64,000 nt of DNA. Source: Agriotes lineatus (taxonomy: Eukaryota; Arthropoda; Insecta; Coleoptera; Elateridae). Location: assembly GCA_940337035.1 (NCBI GenBank), contig CALNHX010002983.1, positions 62,001 through 126,000 of the forward strand, given 5' to 3'. Below the pieces are notes generated by a model. It worked only from the letters and a program-made list of their open reading frames with translations, did no database searches and was not told the origin of the DNA. Both the position numbers and the translations under genes were made by a program. Shown here one piece after another: positions 40,026 to 52,652 of this stretch; within the stretch, counting starts at the first letter, position 1, and every line of letters starts with the position of its first letter.

Positions 40026-42724
40026 AGTACCTTTACTCACCACTTCCAACAGAAATTAAATTTCAAACAATCCAAAGCCCTCTAGAGAGTAAAAGTGTTC
40101 GATCATACGGTACATCGTTTATTGTGCGTCAGACATTGAAAAATACGCTTGGAATGATACACTTGGATACAATATTTTAACTGTGTTGGAAAATTACAGG
40201 CCCGATCCTGAAGTGTGCAGCATTCATACACAGAACGGACACATTCTGGATTTAGGAGCGGGCGGGCACCGATGTAATAAATAACGTGATAATGGGCAGG
40301 TAGGCAAATACTAATTCCCGGGCCATTGTATTAAACCTGCCGCAGGCTCCCCAATTATTTATACATATTTATTTACATTGTCACCAACTGCGTATCTTAT
40401 ACGTTCTTTATTTATAGGCGCCGCGCCATGAGCTAGCGCTGCATGCATTCATAGGTAGTATGTGCCATAGATGATTTTAATAAGCACAGAGTACTCGTCC
40501 ATGAATCATCACTTTTTTTAACAATGACATCTAGCAAAGTAGCACATGAAATGCATGTGTCGAAGCCACTGGGATTGGATCATTTTAGTTGGGCAAATTT
40601 TATAACAGTACAGTAATAATGACCGGCATAAATCTCTGGGCCTCACCCACAGAAACAAACATACATACAAAGCAAAATTTAAATAAGAACAGGTAGCTCT
40701 GAGCAGCACTGAATCTGTAATTTGAAGTATTCTCTTGCTGAGAACATAATTTTGTTTTACATGGTTCCCCTCCAACTAAAATATATTCATGAAAGGAAAA
40801 ACAATGTAACACACTAGCTTGCCTTGCTTTTCCTTTTTGGTTTTTCTTTGTCTCTTCTTATTTCATTGTTTCCCTTCAATATTTTTCTTACCACAAAATT
40901 AAACTGCACCATGAGTGTTTAACTTTGAAACAGAGAAGTTTGAATAGTTTTAAAACCGCCAGAACGCAGAATCATCTTACAAATAAATTCGAATTACTAC
41001 AAAAAGTGAATAATGTGTAATAAAATTGTAATTCGCCGACAAACTAACAAGTCTTGTTTAATCCTCGAAATAAAATTTCCTTTAGAGCTTGTATAAAAAA
41101 CGCGAGATATTTTCAGCTACATATATTCAACAAGTCATACACTTGGAAAATATCTGTGTTAAAGACGACCATGCCGCTTACAGTAAAGTAACTTTATTAC
41201 TGCGAGTTATATCGCGTTATATTAAGTTCTCTATTGTTCATACCCATTGGTGAATTACATTTCACTTGTATAAAATGCCTTATAGTAGTGAGAAGAATAA
41301 TAGAAAACCACGGTTTTGTTTTAATTAATTTAATATAGCAAAAGTAAATATAAATATGAATCAGCATGCAGTAATAAATTTGCTTTATTGTTGTCGTCAA
41401 GTGCGACCCACATCTTTACAATATGTCGAAAAAACGTATCGCCTTTTTGAGCATTGTGTGCTAGATGCAATTATTTTCGAGATAAAGATATTTGAAGTTA
41501 TTATGACGCCCACAAAATTTTTCTGGAGTATGAATGCACATTATACTTGTTTTTACGAAAATTGAAAATTCGTTTCGCCAAGATATTTTAACAATAAGAA
41601 TACTCATAAATATAGTTTCAGGGATATGTGCACGCTGTAGACAATGATGTCTTAAGTGACACATCTCTACTGAAAAAAAACCTCACCACAAGATTGTTAG
41701 CTTAAATATAACTTAAAATATCTCTATCTAAGAAACCAATCAAATTTTCGATAGAAATCAAGTCAACTTATTTATGTCAGATTCTTCTTCTTCGCTAATC
41801 CTTACGCCCTTTCAGGCGTCGCGTCGGATGTCTATGTCAAATTAAAATATCTATTAATATATCGCGCATATGGTACCGAACTGTTAAGATAAAAAATACC
41901 ACCCTTAATTTTATGTAGTAGAAGTGCGGTACCTGGCACCCCCTACAAATTTACAGGTTGCCTAAAATTGTACGGAACATGGCAATTTCAAAAGTTGAAA
42001 AAGGTGCAAATACTATTTGCCATAATAGTAACTGAAATACAACAAGTAGCTATATGGTACCTATCAATAGATAATTTGATTACTTATTTAAAATTATTTA
42101 TTCAATTTTAAAACTTATTTATATAATTAAATGTAGGTACTGGCAAAAAATATCTACTACACGCGAATCAAGATATTTTATCCATTTGAAGAAATTAGCT
42201 CACAAGGCAACGCCTTATGGCTAAAATGCCTCTTTATTCACTTGTACCATACATAATTATTTTGTATGGATTTTTTGTTAAAACCCCCGTAATACTTCAT
42301 CTGATGCTGTTTTACTTATTAAGGTATTAAGGAAATAGAGAGACTTTCAGTATCAATTTTTAGTTTCTATGAATTTTTTGCAGTTTTCTTTTGATTTATG
42401 TTTCAAACTAAATAAACATATTGCCAAACGCTATTTAAACGAGTAGGAACTATTTTAGAAAGACTATTTTGCAGTACCTATATTATAGTTATACCAATGT
42501 ACTTCAACAGCTTATCACATATTTTTACTAAAAAATAAATAATAAATTAAACACTGATAATAAGCCATATTATTACAAAGTATTTTAAAAGTTGCATACA
42601 AATTATCCGCAATTCTTTGTACCCCGCCGTTGAAACAAGACACAGATCTATACATTATATTCTTGAAAAATAACAACTGCACTACAAAAACCATATAAAT
42701 ATTTTAACCACACAAATGGCTATT
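40026..42724. other. Non-coding stretch
   Basis: No gene or RNA recognised. Short open frames near 40.5-40.8 kb and 41.2-41.7 kb overlap on both strands and carry no domain. Confidence 0.5.
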
Positions 42725-42845
42725 TTTGTATCTAGAATGCGAAATGCTACTTTTGCGTTCGAGAATGGAAGTTATTTTGCCGAGCTTAAGCGAGGCAAAA
42801 TGCCCATTCGAGAACGCAAAAGCATTTCGCATTCGAGATGCAAAC
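42725..42845. repeat. Palindrome with GAGCTTAAGCGA centre
   Basis: TTTGTATCTAGAATGCG at the left pairs with CGCATTCGAGATGCAAA at the right; GAAATGCT and TTTTGCGTTCGAGAATGG also pair. The centre between TTTTGCC and GGCAAAA is GAGCTTAAGCGA. The palindrome at 50591-50709 has nearly the same centre on the other strand. Confidence 0.7.
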
Positions 42846-45800
42846 AATGATTTTTCGAAAACTGCAATAAAACTAAGTAGTATGAGAATAAAAAAATTAA
42901 ATAAGGTAACTGTCAACGTTAATTGACAATGTTATATTTCATAAACAATTAATTTTTGAACCACGGCCTGCTGAATTGTTTAACAAACGTCAAAGTGATG
43001 TATAAATTTAACTCACTGCAATTACATTTACGTTATTTGTTCCCGGGCGACTCTGTATACTATTTACTATTCACTGATATTCTGGAATAAGTTTATGATT
43101 AGTTTGAAATAATCACTTAGCTGACCCACATCAGTGATGTAGTAGTCACCAGAAAAATCGTTTAAGAAGATACAATTCATCATATTTGCCCTGAAACTAC
43201 GTAATATTTGTGAAAACACACCTACATAAAATGTATTTATATCAGTTACGAGCACAATTTGTGGTGCAACTAAAATACTGCTACACGAAAATACAGCTAA
43301 CACCACGACCGTGGCAAATGATACATCTTATTTGCTTTATACGATGCGATTGGTCGAATAAATTCGAATACTTACGCAATAAATTCAGACATTCGCAATG
43401 AAACTATCAGACGTCTAAAAGACAATCGTACTTGTTTTACAATGCTAATTTTGGCAGAAAAGGGTTTATTAAGCAGATCTGGGAATTTTACGAAAACCAG
43501 TTTATAACCATCCGATTAATTAACTTTTTTAAATTTATAATTGATCAGTTACTCGAAAGTTTGTCCTTTTGTACTACCAAAGAGCATTTTGGTACTACAC
43601 ACAAATGAAGTAAAACTTAATAAAAATTGTAGAACGAAATTAATTACAAAGTGTATATTGTAGAGGATCAAAATAACGGCTAGATACAACTACTACTAGA
43701 ATGAACATCATATTATTTTATTTATTTTCTACCATATTTGAATTGATATACATAAAACATAAATAAGCAAAAGAATCGCTTAGAACAACTATTGGTATCG
43801 TTACATAATCTCCTATGTTATCGATTTTACTCCTTATTGGGTAGTATTTTAGTGGGAATTCGGATTTTTACGGTTAACCATTAATTTATAACATTACGGC
43901 GCGCTAATGGTTAGTTTAACACCGAAAGCTCAGCATGAGCACACAATTAATACTTCACATGCGATAAACATGCTTTCGAGAGTCAGAAATGTGCAAAATT
44001 CGACACATACTATTTGTCAAGAGGACAGCACACGGTCGACTGGACATCAACCTTTGCTAATACAGCACCGTATATACCGCAAATCGTTTCATTACCGCGA
44101 TAAGGAATTTTATATAAATTGATTGCATTATTTATTGATGGATGGATATAATAGTAATTTTAGAAAATAATATTTTTTGGCTGGATATTGCACTTTCCTT
44201 TTCTGAACTAAAATTAAAATATTTCAAAATTTTGATTGGGGTAAAATGTAGTATTGTGTGTATTGTATAGCTATTCTTTACGCGAAGAAATAACATTTAA
44301 AAAACGCATTTTCATTTTCATGAAACATAATAGATACTTATTTTATTATAGCATAATGACTTTAATATTACAATGGTTACTATGAAAATAAAAACAATAT
44401 GCATAAATGAATATTAAACACCTACAGTGGATTTGAATACACAGGCAAACAAATTCAACCGTAGATCGCTAAAATTTCCTGTCCAGAATCATTAGGCAAC
44501 TTAAGTAGAAAGTTATAAGACATAGTAAAGCCTTCATTTAGCTACTTGGAACATAAATGGTGTTTCCGTGTCATGCAGATTGGCTGTAACAACAATTGGC
44601 TTGTAAATAGCTATAATAGATTACAAACACCGAGTACTGAATAGCTTTTTAAAATCAATTTCGTTATCGTTATATCTCAACCATTTTCAGAGAAAAATCA
44701 AGAGTATACTGTTCCAGAAGTTTTAAAAGTATCCATACATTCAACTGTATTTCAAATTAACAGAAAAGCACGGGGCTGCCTATACATACACTACGCAACA
44801 GAATATTTTATTCTTTCTAAAATCACGGTCTTTTTATGTTGAGAGGTAAAGATTCAAACTCTGACTTTTAATAATCTAACATGTTTATAATAAATTGTAG
44901 TTATTTCAGAACGCTTCCTTGGAGTACCCCTGCAATGATGTACTTTATGACTGAGATGACACTGTTTACTCTTAGGCTTTCCGTTCACTGGCCCCACGCG
45001 ACTGCGATGCGATTACGATGCAACTACGACATTATAGTCCAGTCAAATAAGGATTAAATCTCGGAATGACAGTCAGAAACTGAAAATTTGCATAGACCTT
45101 TGCTTTGACGTTCTAAAAACGGACTGAAACGTCACGTAAGATCTCGTGTTCGCTAGTCAAGATATCAAAGGTAAAATATCACGAAAAATAGTTTTTTGCA
45201 AATATCTCGCTTCCTATGCGCCGCATGTTGTTAGCGGTTGTTACAAAAGTTGTAAATCATATAATTCTTTACAGGTAGGGTTACAATGCTCCACAATTTG
45301 TGGCCAGTGTCATGAATAAGCATGCCTCAACGCTTCATCAATATTAAAGAATTTTGATGGGGAAAGTCGGTTTGTTCCGGATGTCCTTGAGTTGTTAGAA
45401 TCAAATGTGATAGAAAACGAGGATGACATTAATAAATCTGGAAATTGAATTTCGGCGACCAGAAGAACAGGTGTCGCTACATTTGAATAATCACAAAAAC
45501 CTGATAGGCACCTTAAAGCACTTAAGAAAAATACAAGTTGCAGACTCATCATATAGTCCTTTTTGAATTGAGTTAGGTGGCTAGTTGAAATATTTTTATA
45601 TTAATAATAAAAGAGACACAACTTCCAGTTTTGAATGAAAAAACAGATTGAGTCTTCATAGCGTCAGCAGAAAAAGCAAAGCTAAGAACTGAATCCCAGC
45701 ATAAACGGATTGCAATTGTAAGGTTTATAATTCTACAGTATATTAACAAATAATAATTTTTCAGGCAAATAGGATTGATTCATTGGGCAGTTTCTCACTA

Positions 45801-46183
45801 GAAAAGCGGTTATTAGTTAACTGGTATGTGAAGAAATAGGGTAATTCATACATATCTTTATTGAGAGTATCTTTGGTTTAGATTTTTGGCCTCCCCTTCT
45901 AATTATTGATTTTTAAAATCAACGAGCCATTGTGATAGGGTGGACTAGAATCCTCCAGGGTCGTAGCGAAACCTTTCGGAATGCCATAACCGGAAAAGGA
46001 GGACCATGTTAGACCTGTGTTAATTATTAATAGAGAAACCTCATCAGAGAACCACTTCATTGGTTTGGCGATGGGGGTCGTTCCAGTTACATAAGGTTCA
46101 ACTAGATGGGCAAGGCAGCAATTGCTGGCACCATGTATTGATTTTTTATAACTAGGTTAGTCTTAAAACTTTAGGAATATATA
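42846..46183. other. Non-coding stretch
   Basis: No gene or RNA recognised over about 3.3 kb. Scattered short frames (for example 43067-43401, 45310-45552) have no domain and overlap on both strands. Confidence 0.5.
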
Positions 46184-46920
46184 CAGGGTGTTGAAAAAGA
46201 GCCGCAATCGGATAGTACTATCGTAATTAACATCAAATAAGTATCATAAATCCGTTTTTAAAATTTCGCTGCTATGCTTATGTCGGAAGATATACAATTC
46301 CTTATACAAAATTAAAAACTGTTCTAAAGCTGTGATATTAATTGTATTGACAATTTTTCTTAACAAAATAAGAGCATTAATCTGTATCAACAATTTCCGG
46401 TTAGTATAGTAATGAATAACAGTTTTATTAGACATCCTCAAAGAACACAAAATTGTTGAAAATACAAAATTACCGATCTGACAATCCTGCAATATTTGTA
46501 TGTATTTAAGCACAATAAACTAGTCACCATATTTCAATATTATTGTTTGCTTGTATTTGTTTTTTGCTTATGTACTTAATTCAACAGTTTTTTTGCTATT
46601 AATAAACCTTATAATTATTAATTCTGTTGAAAATTAAAAATAAACAACTTTTAAAACCATAAACTACCATTGCTTAATTTAAACTTCTAAAGCACACAAC
46701 AAATGTAAAAAATTAGAATCTAGACACAGGTCACTTTTTTGTAATGTATGTAAGTTGGCACTTAACTTCTTTGTACAGTGTTGTCATATTTTCTAACTTA
46801 AAAACAGCATTATCTCTGAAACTGTTGATGGAATGAAAGATTTTGTGTTAACTTTTTTGTTACTTTACCCATGAAGAACATCATGATACTCTTCGATTGC
46901 GCGACTTTTTCAACACCCTG
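46184..46920. repeat. TA-flanked MITE, 737 bp
   Basis: The termini CAGGGTGTTGAAAAAG and its complement CTTTTTCAACACCCTG are continued inward by CGCAATCG with about 80% match over 33 bp. TA flanks both sides (46182-46183 and 46921-46922), as in Tc1/mariner-type elements. The 89-residue minus frame inside (46244-46513) is not recognised. Confidence 0.7.
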
Positions 46921-46922
46921 TA

Positions 46923-47869
46923 TATATATATAAACTGTTCAATTAATTCATAGCATAAAATATGTCAAGTTACTACCAAATAAGGGCATATGCCATATTA
47001 TCAGCAGTTAATAACTTCATAACGTAATAAGACAATTAATTACTTTCTTGGCGGCCAGGCGAAACAAACCAGGTTATAATTTTATAAACGTCAAATCATA
47101 GGGGTTTAATGTTATAATGCAGATATTATCAAATAATGAGCATTTCTTATACTTTAGAAATGTAAATTGAGTTAAACGTGAAACCCATTAAAAACATTAA
47201 TTAAAACTATAAATAGGTTAAGAGAGTATAAAGAGCTCTTTAGATTTATCTTACCTGAAGGTGTTGAACGTCCGTAAAATATAGAAAACCTTCTATAAAA
47301 CTATAAGTTGATTAATCAATAAAAATCAATATATTAATAACTTTAATTCAATATTTCAGTATAAAGTGAACTGTAGAAATTGCCATACTAATTAACCATT
47401 TATTATGTTAAACTCCCATTTGACATAAATATGAACCCTGAATTATAAGATTGAATGTAAATAAATATCAAAGAAAAAAATTCACAATTTAAATTGTTTG
47501 TTTAATTAACTAAAACCTTTATGACAAAGTGAAGTAAACTTAAAAAATCCCACACTTATTATGCCCATATCGCAGCCGAGGATTGAGCTAGTCAGAGATG
47601 TGTAAGCCTTCTAAGGTAGGTTACAATAGTTGGTACACAGGACGACGACGAACAAGAGGAATCGCATGCTTACTGGTGATGGTATGCAGAGGTCTATCGC
47701 GTAGCTTCTTATACCATTAACTAGGAGGTTGTGCAACTGATTATTCTTCATATATATTTATATATTATTTATTACTTATAATTATAATGTATTTAATATA
47801 TGTAATGTCAATAACTTACCATTTATATCATTTTACTTTATATTATCTCATAAATTTATTAACTGTTGA
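46923..47869. other. Non-coding stretch
   Basis: No feature recognised. The segment near 47,560-47,740 is less AT-rich but shows no domain in any frame. Confidence 0.45.
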
Positions 47870-48678
47870 TATTCGCTAATAGTGAGCGGCAACGAATTTG
47901 TAATAGAAATTCGGCACTGCAGGTTTTTAGAACTCCCAAATGTTGATGATACGACTTCCTGCCGGACCTAGTTCCATGAGTCTATAGCAAAACAGTCTTG
48001 TTTTGGAAACAGTTGTACCTCGATTTAACTAATTCTGTTTTGTCGGAAATTATTGTACTATAGAATATGTTACCTAGATCTGGAACGTTGTAATATCCTG
48101 GCAGGATTTAATACCTTTCGACCAAATCTCCACAACGTCTGTAGATTTATCTCTTGGAGCCTTCGTTCATAGCATGTTTCTGAGGTTTACTGATATGCGG
48201 TTGCCTTAAGCTGAACATGCTACAACATGTTCCGGTTTTTAGCAAAATACGCATGCCCGGATACAACGTATTCGATTATGGGAAGCGCGTAAGTTTTATA
48301 TAATTTTGTAAGCGATTCGTTGTCTACAGTTAGGACTACATATTTAATTTACGTGACATTTCTAATTCAAAATAGCTCAATATTATTATCTCTAATTTAC
48401 TAGCGGAAGTGATACTACAATGTCTTTTCCTCCGATGTTATACTGTTAACGAAAGCTCAAGAGCTGTTTCTATTGATGTACATAACTGCACATTTTGACT
48501 CATCTAGAGGAATAAGCCATTGTTGAGTACAATTAAATACCTTGTCTAGATTGTTCTGCAATTTGATGAATTTATCAAAAGGACTTTGCTAAAAAGCTGG
48601 GGTGTCGTTGGCGTACCTTGAAATTTTTGACGTAATCTCAAATGTAATGTCGCTAGTGAATAAGACGAAAGTACAGAA
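47870..48678 (-). pseudogene. Jockey-type LINE reverse transcriptase, 3' half
   Basis: Minus-strand translation from about 48,620 gives YANDTPAF, a decayed YADD catalytic motif, then LQNNLDKVFN and QQWLIPLDESKCAVMYINRN, the conserved segment that follows it in Jockey/CR1/I-type elements. Further on, PIIEYVVSGHAY and CYERRLQEINLQTLWRFGRK match the usual post-RT blocks. Stops are common. It is separated from its 5' half (49643-50060) by a 954-bp inserted element. Confidence 0.75.
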
Positions 48679-48768
48679 CCAAGTCACAGTATATATACTT
48701 CACAGATCAGTAGCGAAACTCTCTGTCGGCACCTTTGATCTCAGGTATGCGATTTCTGTGACCCTGAC

Positions 48769-49054
48769 ACCCGTATTCATAGTCGTTCGCCAGCGGATCG
48801 CCGGCGACTCGCCGGAGTTTCGTTATGAATAGTATGTTGGCGGCACTGTACGTCTATGTCAAATTCGAGGTGATCAGGTTAGCTTTTCAGTCAGTTTTGA
48901 CAGAAACTGACACAAAATCTAACCTGCTAACCTCGAATTTGACATAGACGTACAGTGCCGCCAACATACTATTCATAACGAAACTCTGGCGAGTCGCCGG
49001 CGATCCGCTGGCGAGTCGCCGGCGATCCGCTGGCGAACGACTATGAATACGGGC
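48769..49054. repeat. Large palindrome centred on a hairpin MITE
   Basis: The outer arms run from CCCGTATTCATAGTCGTTCG to its complement and include GCGGATCGCCGGCGA and TTCGTTATGAATAGTAT. The right arm has one extra copy of a 22-bp CTGGCGAGTCGCC unit. At the exact centre lies the 133-bp MITE at 48832-48964. Confidence 0.8.
48832..48964. repeat. Hairpin MITE, best copy of the AACCTCGAATTTGAC family
   Basis: It begins GTTGGCGGCACTGTACGTC and ends with its complement; the arms include TATGTCAAATTCGAGGT. The centre holds TCAGTTTTGACAGAAACTGA. Other copies are at 2421-2514, 51973-52120 and 56838-56942. Confidence 0.7.
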
Positions 49055-49642
49055 GTGAATGCGGCGGCCATATTCTTAGCTGTAGTATTAGCGCGAAATT
49101 CAAATATTACGTCATAGTACTTAGCTGTAGTATTGGCTCTCACTTTACAAAATGCTTTAATTGTGAGCCAACATCTGGAGTTTTCTACAGCCTACATAAG
49201 TTGCCAAAATATCTCTATTTTTATTTTCATACGCTCTGAAATAGCAATAGAAACTGGAATTATCCAAAGTGTTGTGGAATTCAAACCATATTTGTTTATT
49301 GTATAATTAAATTTCAAAGTTTCAATTACTTTTCTGGACTGTTTGGGAAACTGAAAAAACTTATTTCTGGTGCTTTAAACTTCTGCGCTGATTTGCAATC
49401 CTTATATGCACACACGTAGCCCCCGGCTTTAAGCATTTTAACAAATCTAGGTACTTACTAGGTACGAATTTAAAAAATAGCCACACTCAAAGTTTTCAAC
49501 ACGCGAAAGAACACCTTCAAACCAAAACAGGAGACAGCTGATTGAAGTGCGGCCATATTCTAAGCGGTATATCTTGGGACATGCGCATGAAATTCACAAA
49601 TCCTGAGTTTCGCTACTGGGGTTTGTTTATACTGTGACCAAG

Positions 49643-50060
49643 AGCTGATTCCTGCAGAATTCTACTGGGTTCGATTCTTGGGGACGAAGACTGCTTCCCA
49701 ATTTTAACGTTGAAAGTTCTATCCGCAGGAAACCCTTTTATCCGCCTCAACAGTTTATTTTTAATTCAAATATGTTCTACTTAGCGAATAAGTCGTCGGT
49801 ATGGTGCCCCACCATAGGTTTCCAATCCAGTCATTGGTAGCGCGAAATAGGTTTGAAGTAATTGATCTGCCTGGAATAACTCAGTGTTAGTCTGACGGAA
49901 TGCTGTCAGTTCTAAAGGTAAATTTGCGATTTTTGTCAGCCAAAAGATCATTTATTGCCATACAGACTGTACTCCGCAAACTTATAGATCTGTAATTTCC
50001 GAAATTGAGTGTGTCTTCCTTCTTTTCGAAGAAAGGAGGAACTGTAGCAGTTTTTCAATA
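49643..50060 (-). pseudogene. Jockey-type LINE reverse transcriptase, 5' half
   Basis: From about 50,020 downward the minus strand gives FGNYRSISLRSTV, a form of the conserved NYRPISLL block, and near 49,730-49,650 RTFNVKIGKQSSSPRI followed by ESALG, corresponding to the VPQGSVLGP block. The rest of the RT continues beyond the inserted element at 48,683. Degenerate. Confidence 0.65.
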
Positions 50061-50590
50061 TTTTAGCAATGCGCCTGTCTAAGAACTTACGAAAATATTT
50101 TTTTCATCCTACATGATTAGAAAATCGAATTTTACCATCTCCATAGAGACGAGAAAGTGTGCGTTTCTAAGGCTAGCCCTGCAAAACAAACCCCAATGGC
50201 TAGGCAAGAAAAAAAATTTCGCCGTTTTCCAGTAGGAGACGCTGCAATAATCTGTCAAACCAAATTTAAAAGAAAATCACGTTTATAATTAACTTTTTTG
50301 CTTTAAATAATAGCTATTCCCCTTTTACAAAAATATTTGCTCAATAAAACTTAATTTTAGCAATGTATTCGTTATATTTTTAATATACAATAAACATCAG
50401 ATAGATTTCTGTAGAAGCTTATATCTAACTGTGGGTAGATGGCGCTGCAGTTACAAACGCTATTCGATTTGCCAACATTTGCACATTGTTTTATTATTGT
50501 TGACAGCTCTGAATTTCAAAATAATAACCTGTATGAGAGCTATGTTGAAAAAATTATTGCAGGATGGTGTTGTAGGATGAAAAATAATGT

Positions 50591-50709
50591 GTAAACCATG
50601 GACGGTAAAGTGATTTTCCAGGCTTCAAGAAGTGTTCAGGCTCGCTAAAGCTCGCCTGTCCATTTCTTCTTTCAGCCTGGAAAATAATCACTTTATCGCC
50701 TCGGTTTAC
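50591..50709. repeat. Palindrome with TCGCTAAAGCTC centre
   Basis: GTAAACC at the left pairs with GGTTTAC at the right; AAAGTGATTTTCCAGGCT pairs with AGCCTGGAAAATAATCACTTT. The centre TCGCTAAAGCTC is, on the other strand, GAGCTTTAGCGA, one base from the centre at 42725-42845. Confidence 0.7.
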
Positions 50710-51479
50710 AATATACTATTTCCTTCAAACGTCAGTAAAATGTGACATTATACTGCTTAATTGATGATGCTAAACTGTCACTTCATTGCTATGGCATCTA
50801 ATAGTATTTAACATTACTAGCTTGGTAAGAGGGTTTTTACTGGCGAATCTAAGGATATGACTGGCGAGCCACTTGTAAATATTTAAAAATTTTCCATTTA
50901 TTCAAAATGTCAAACTGACAAGCAACTAAATTCATCAATATGACACATACTAAAGAAGACAACTCTGGCTTTGCACGCTATCATTTATCTATGAGCACGC
51001 TTGTAAAACTTTACTGGCTAGCCAGTAAAAAATTTACTGGCTAGCCAGTTAAGAAACATTTTCAAGGTGAGTACAGTGACTTGATAAATTGATGTTTACA
51101 AGTGAGGAACAAATAAATACTTTATCTCCGCTGACGAGATAAAGTAATTTATCTACAACTGTCAAATAATAAGTGCATTGTTCATCCAACTCTAAATACA
51201 AAAATATCTAAAAAGTTTTACCCAGAACTTCCCTCGTTGACATTGCACTAAATAATTTTAAAAATATCTTCACGTTTCTAATAAATTAGCTAAATTTTTA
51301 AAAAGTTACCGGTGGTCGAATGCGAACGGCAGGCGGGCCGCGTATGCAGTCCCAATGTTTTTTGGGATATTGCAAGGAAACGGGCTATTTCTACCTGAGC
51401 TACGGAGCACCAAACCCTTCAAATTCCTGCGTTGCAGCTGTATTAAGTAACGCACTAATTTGTTGCTCCTTTTAGTATC

Positions 51480-51880
51480 GTACAACATTTATTCTGTATC
51501 TATTAGGACCCATTCTTGGTAAGAATAAAGCCTGCGCTATGTACAAATTATTACTTGTATTTATTGCTAAGTTAAATCAAAAATAAATAAAATTTAATTT
51601 TTTTAAGGTGCTCACCCTGCATATATTTGTCTGACATTTTCTCGGTTTCATGCCAGGTAGATATATAATGTGTACGCAAAATAGTGTCTTCCTCCGAGGA
51701 ATAGTTTTTGAGTTATACCGCCAACAGGCAGACAGACAGACAGACTGACGGAATTGAGAAAGCATGTTTTTCGTTATCTAGGGACCCTGAAACGTGAAGA
51801 TCTGGAGAAATCTCAAAAGGTGATCTTTCCGCGATTACAATACGTACTTCCTTCGTTTTTTAGACGAGGGAAGTAAAAAA
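51480..51880 (-). repeat. Interspersed repeat family R, copy b
   Basis: Minus-strand copy. It contains CAGACAGACAGACTGACGG, the GGGACCCTGAAACGTGAAG block and TGCATATATTTGTCTGAC. Same block order as the copies at 12.1, 57.2 and 59.4 kb. Confidence 0.65.
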
Positions 51881-51972
51881 AGCGGCTCATATTATACTAG
51901 TGGAATATTAAATTTCATATTCCACAGGGTATTATTTTTAAATTAGTGGGCTACATTGTCAATAAATGACAA

Positions 51973-52120
51973 CGTTGAGGTTAGCAGGTTAGATTTTGCG
52001 TCAGTTTTGACACAGACTGCCACAAAACCTAACCTGCTTACCTCGAATTTGACATAGACTGACGCAAAATCTAACCTGCTAACCTCGAATTTGACATAGA
52101 CTTACAGCGTCACCAACTAT
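51973..52120. repeat. Hairpin MITE family, copy with internal duplication
   Basis: AACCTCGAATTTGACATAGA, or its near version, occurs twice in direct order, each preceded by AATCTAACCTGCT or ACCTAACCTGCT. The left side is the mirrored GAGGTTAGCAGGTTAG. The right end is ACAGCGTCACCAACT, directly beside the TA-flanked MITE at 52124. Confidence 0.6.
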
Positions 52121-52123
52121 ATA

Positions 52124-52501
52124 CAGTGTCCGCCAAAAAGTGGGAGTGGGAACATTTTTTATTTTTGATTCTTCAAAAAAACTTTTTACGTCAATAATTT
52201 GTGCTTGTCTAAAAACCTATTTAGCCCCTATCATACATACCGAGTGATTTTTACTTATTTAGAAAATAGAGTTTTACGAAATTGTCAAAATAAATCTTAC
52301 TTAATCTCCGAAAAATAGCACTTTTTGGATTTTGACAATTTGGGAAAACTACATTTTCTAAACAAGTAAAAATCACTCGGTGTATATGATAGAGGCTAAA
52401 TAGGTTTTTAGACAAGCACAAATTATTGACATAAAAAGTTTTTTTGAAAAATCAGAAATAAAAAAAAATCCCATATTATGCCGACTTTTTGGCGGATACT
52501 G
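52124..52501. repeat. TA-flanked MITE with about 170-bp inverted arms
   Basis: CAGTGTCCGCCAAAAAGT at the left is mirrored by ACTTTTTGGCGGATACTG at the right. The arms continue almost to the centre (ACCTATTTAGCC, GAGTGATTTTTACTT). TA lies at 52122-52123 and 52502-52503. No coding region. Confidence 0.75.
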
Positions 52502-52518
52502 TATATAGTTGTAGATAA

Positions 52519-52652
52519 AATATTGTATTTAACACACATATAATGGCTGTATTACACTTGGATGATTACAATACTCGCCTTCGGCTCGCGTGTAAACTTC
52601 ATCCTCGTGTAATATAGCTTACATTATATGCTTGTTAAATAAAATACTATTT
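52519..52652. repeat. Palindrome with CTCGCCTTCGGCTCGCG centre
   Basis: The arms share CATATAATG, TATTACAC and GGATGA blocks in mirrored order. The centre CTCGCCTTCGGCTCG is close to the complement of the GAGGCGAAGCCGAG centre at 2278-2292. Confidence 0.6.

Larger units (their letters stand above)
48684..49637. mobile_element. TIR element inserted in the LINE, 954 bp
   Basis: Termini TCACAGTATA and TATACTGTGA are continued by a mirrored CAGTAGCGAAACTC block. CCAAG at 48679-48683 repeats at 49638-49642 (ACCAAG is possible). Removing the element rejoins the LINE reading ALG-SVLS across the A-L-G/S position expected of an RT, which supports the insertion. A large palindrome with a hairpin MITE at its centre lies at 48769-49054. 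No transposase recognised. Confidence 0.7.

Noticed and set aside
42704..42926. Similar-looking frames on both strands
   Set aside because: They are the two arms of the palindrome at 42725-42845.
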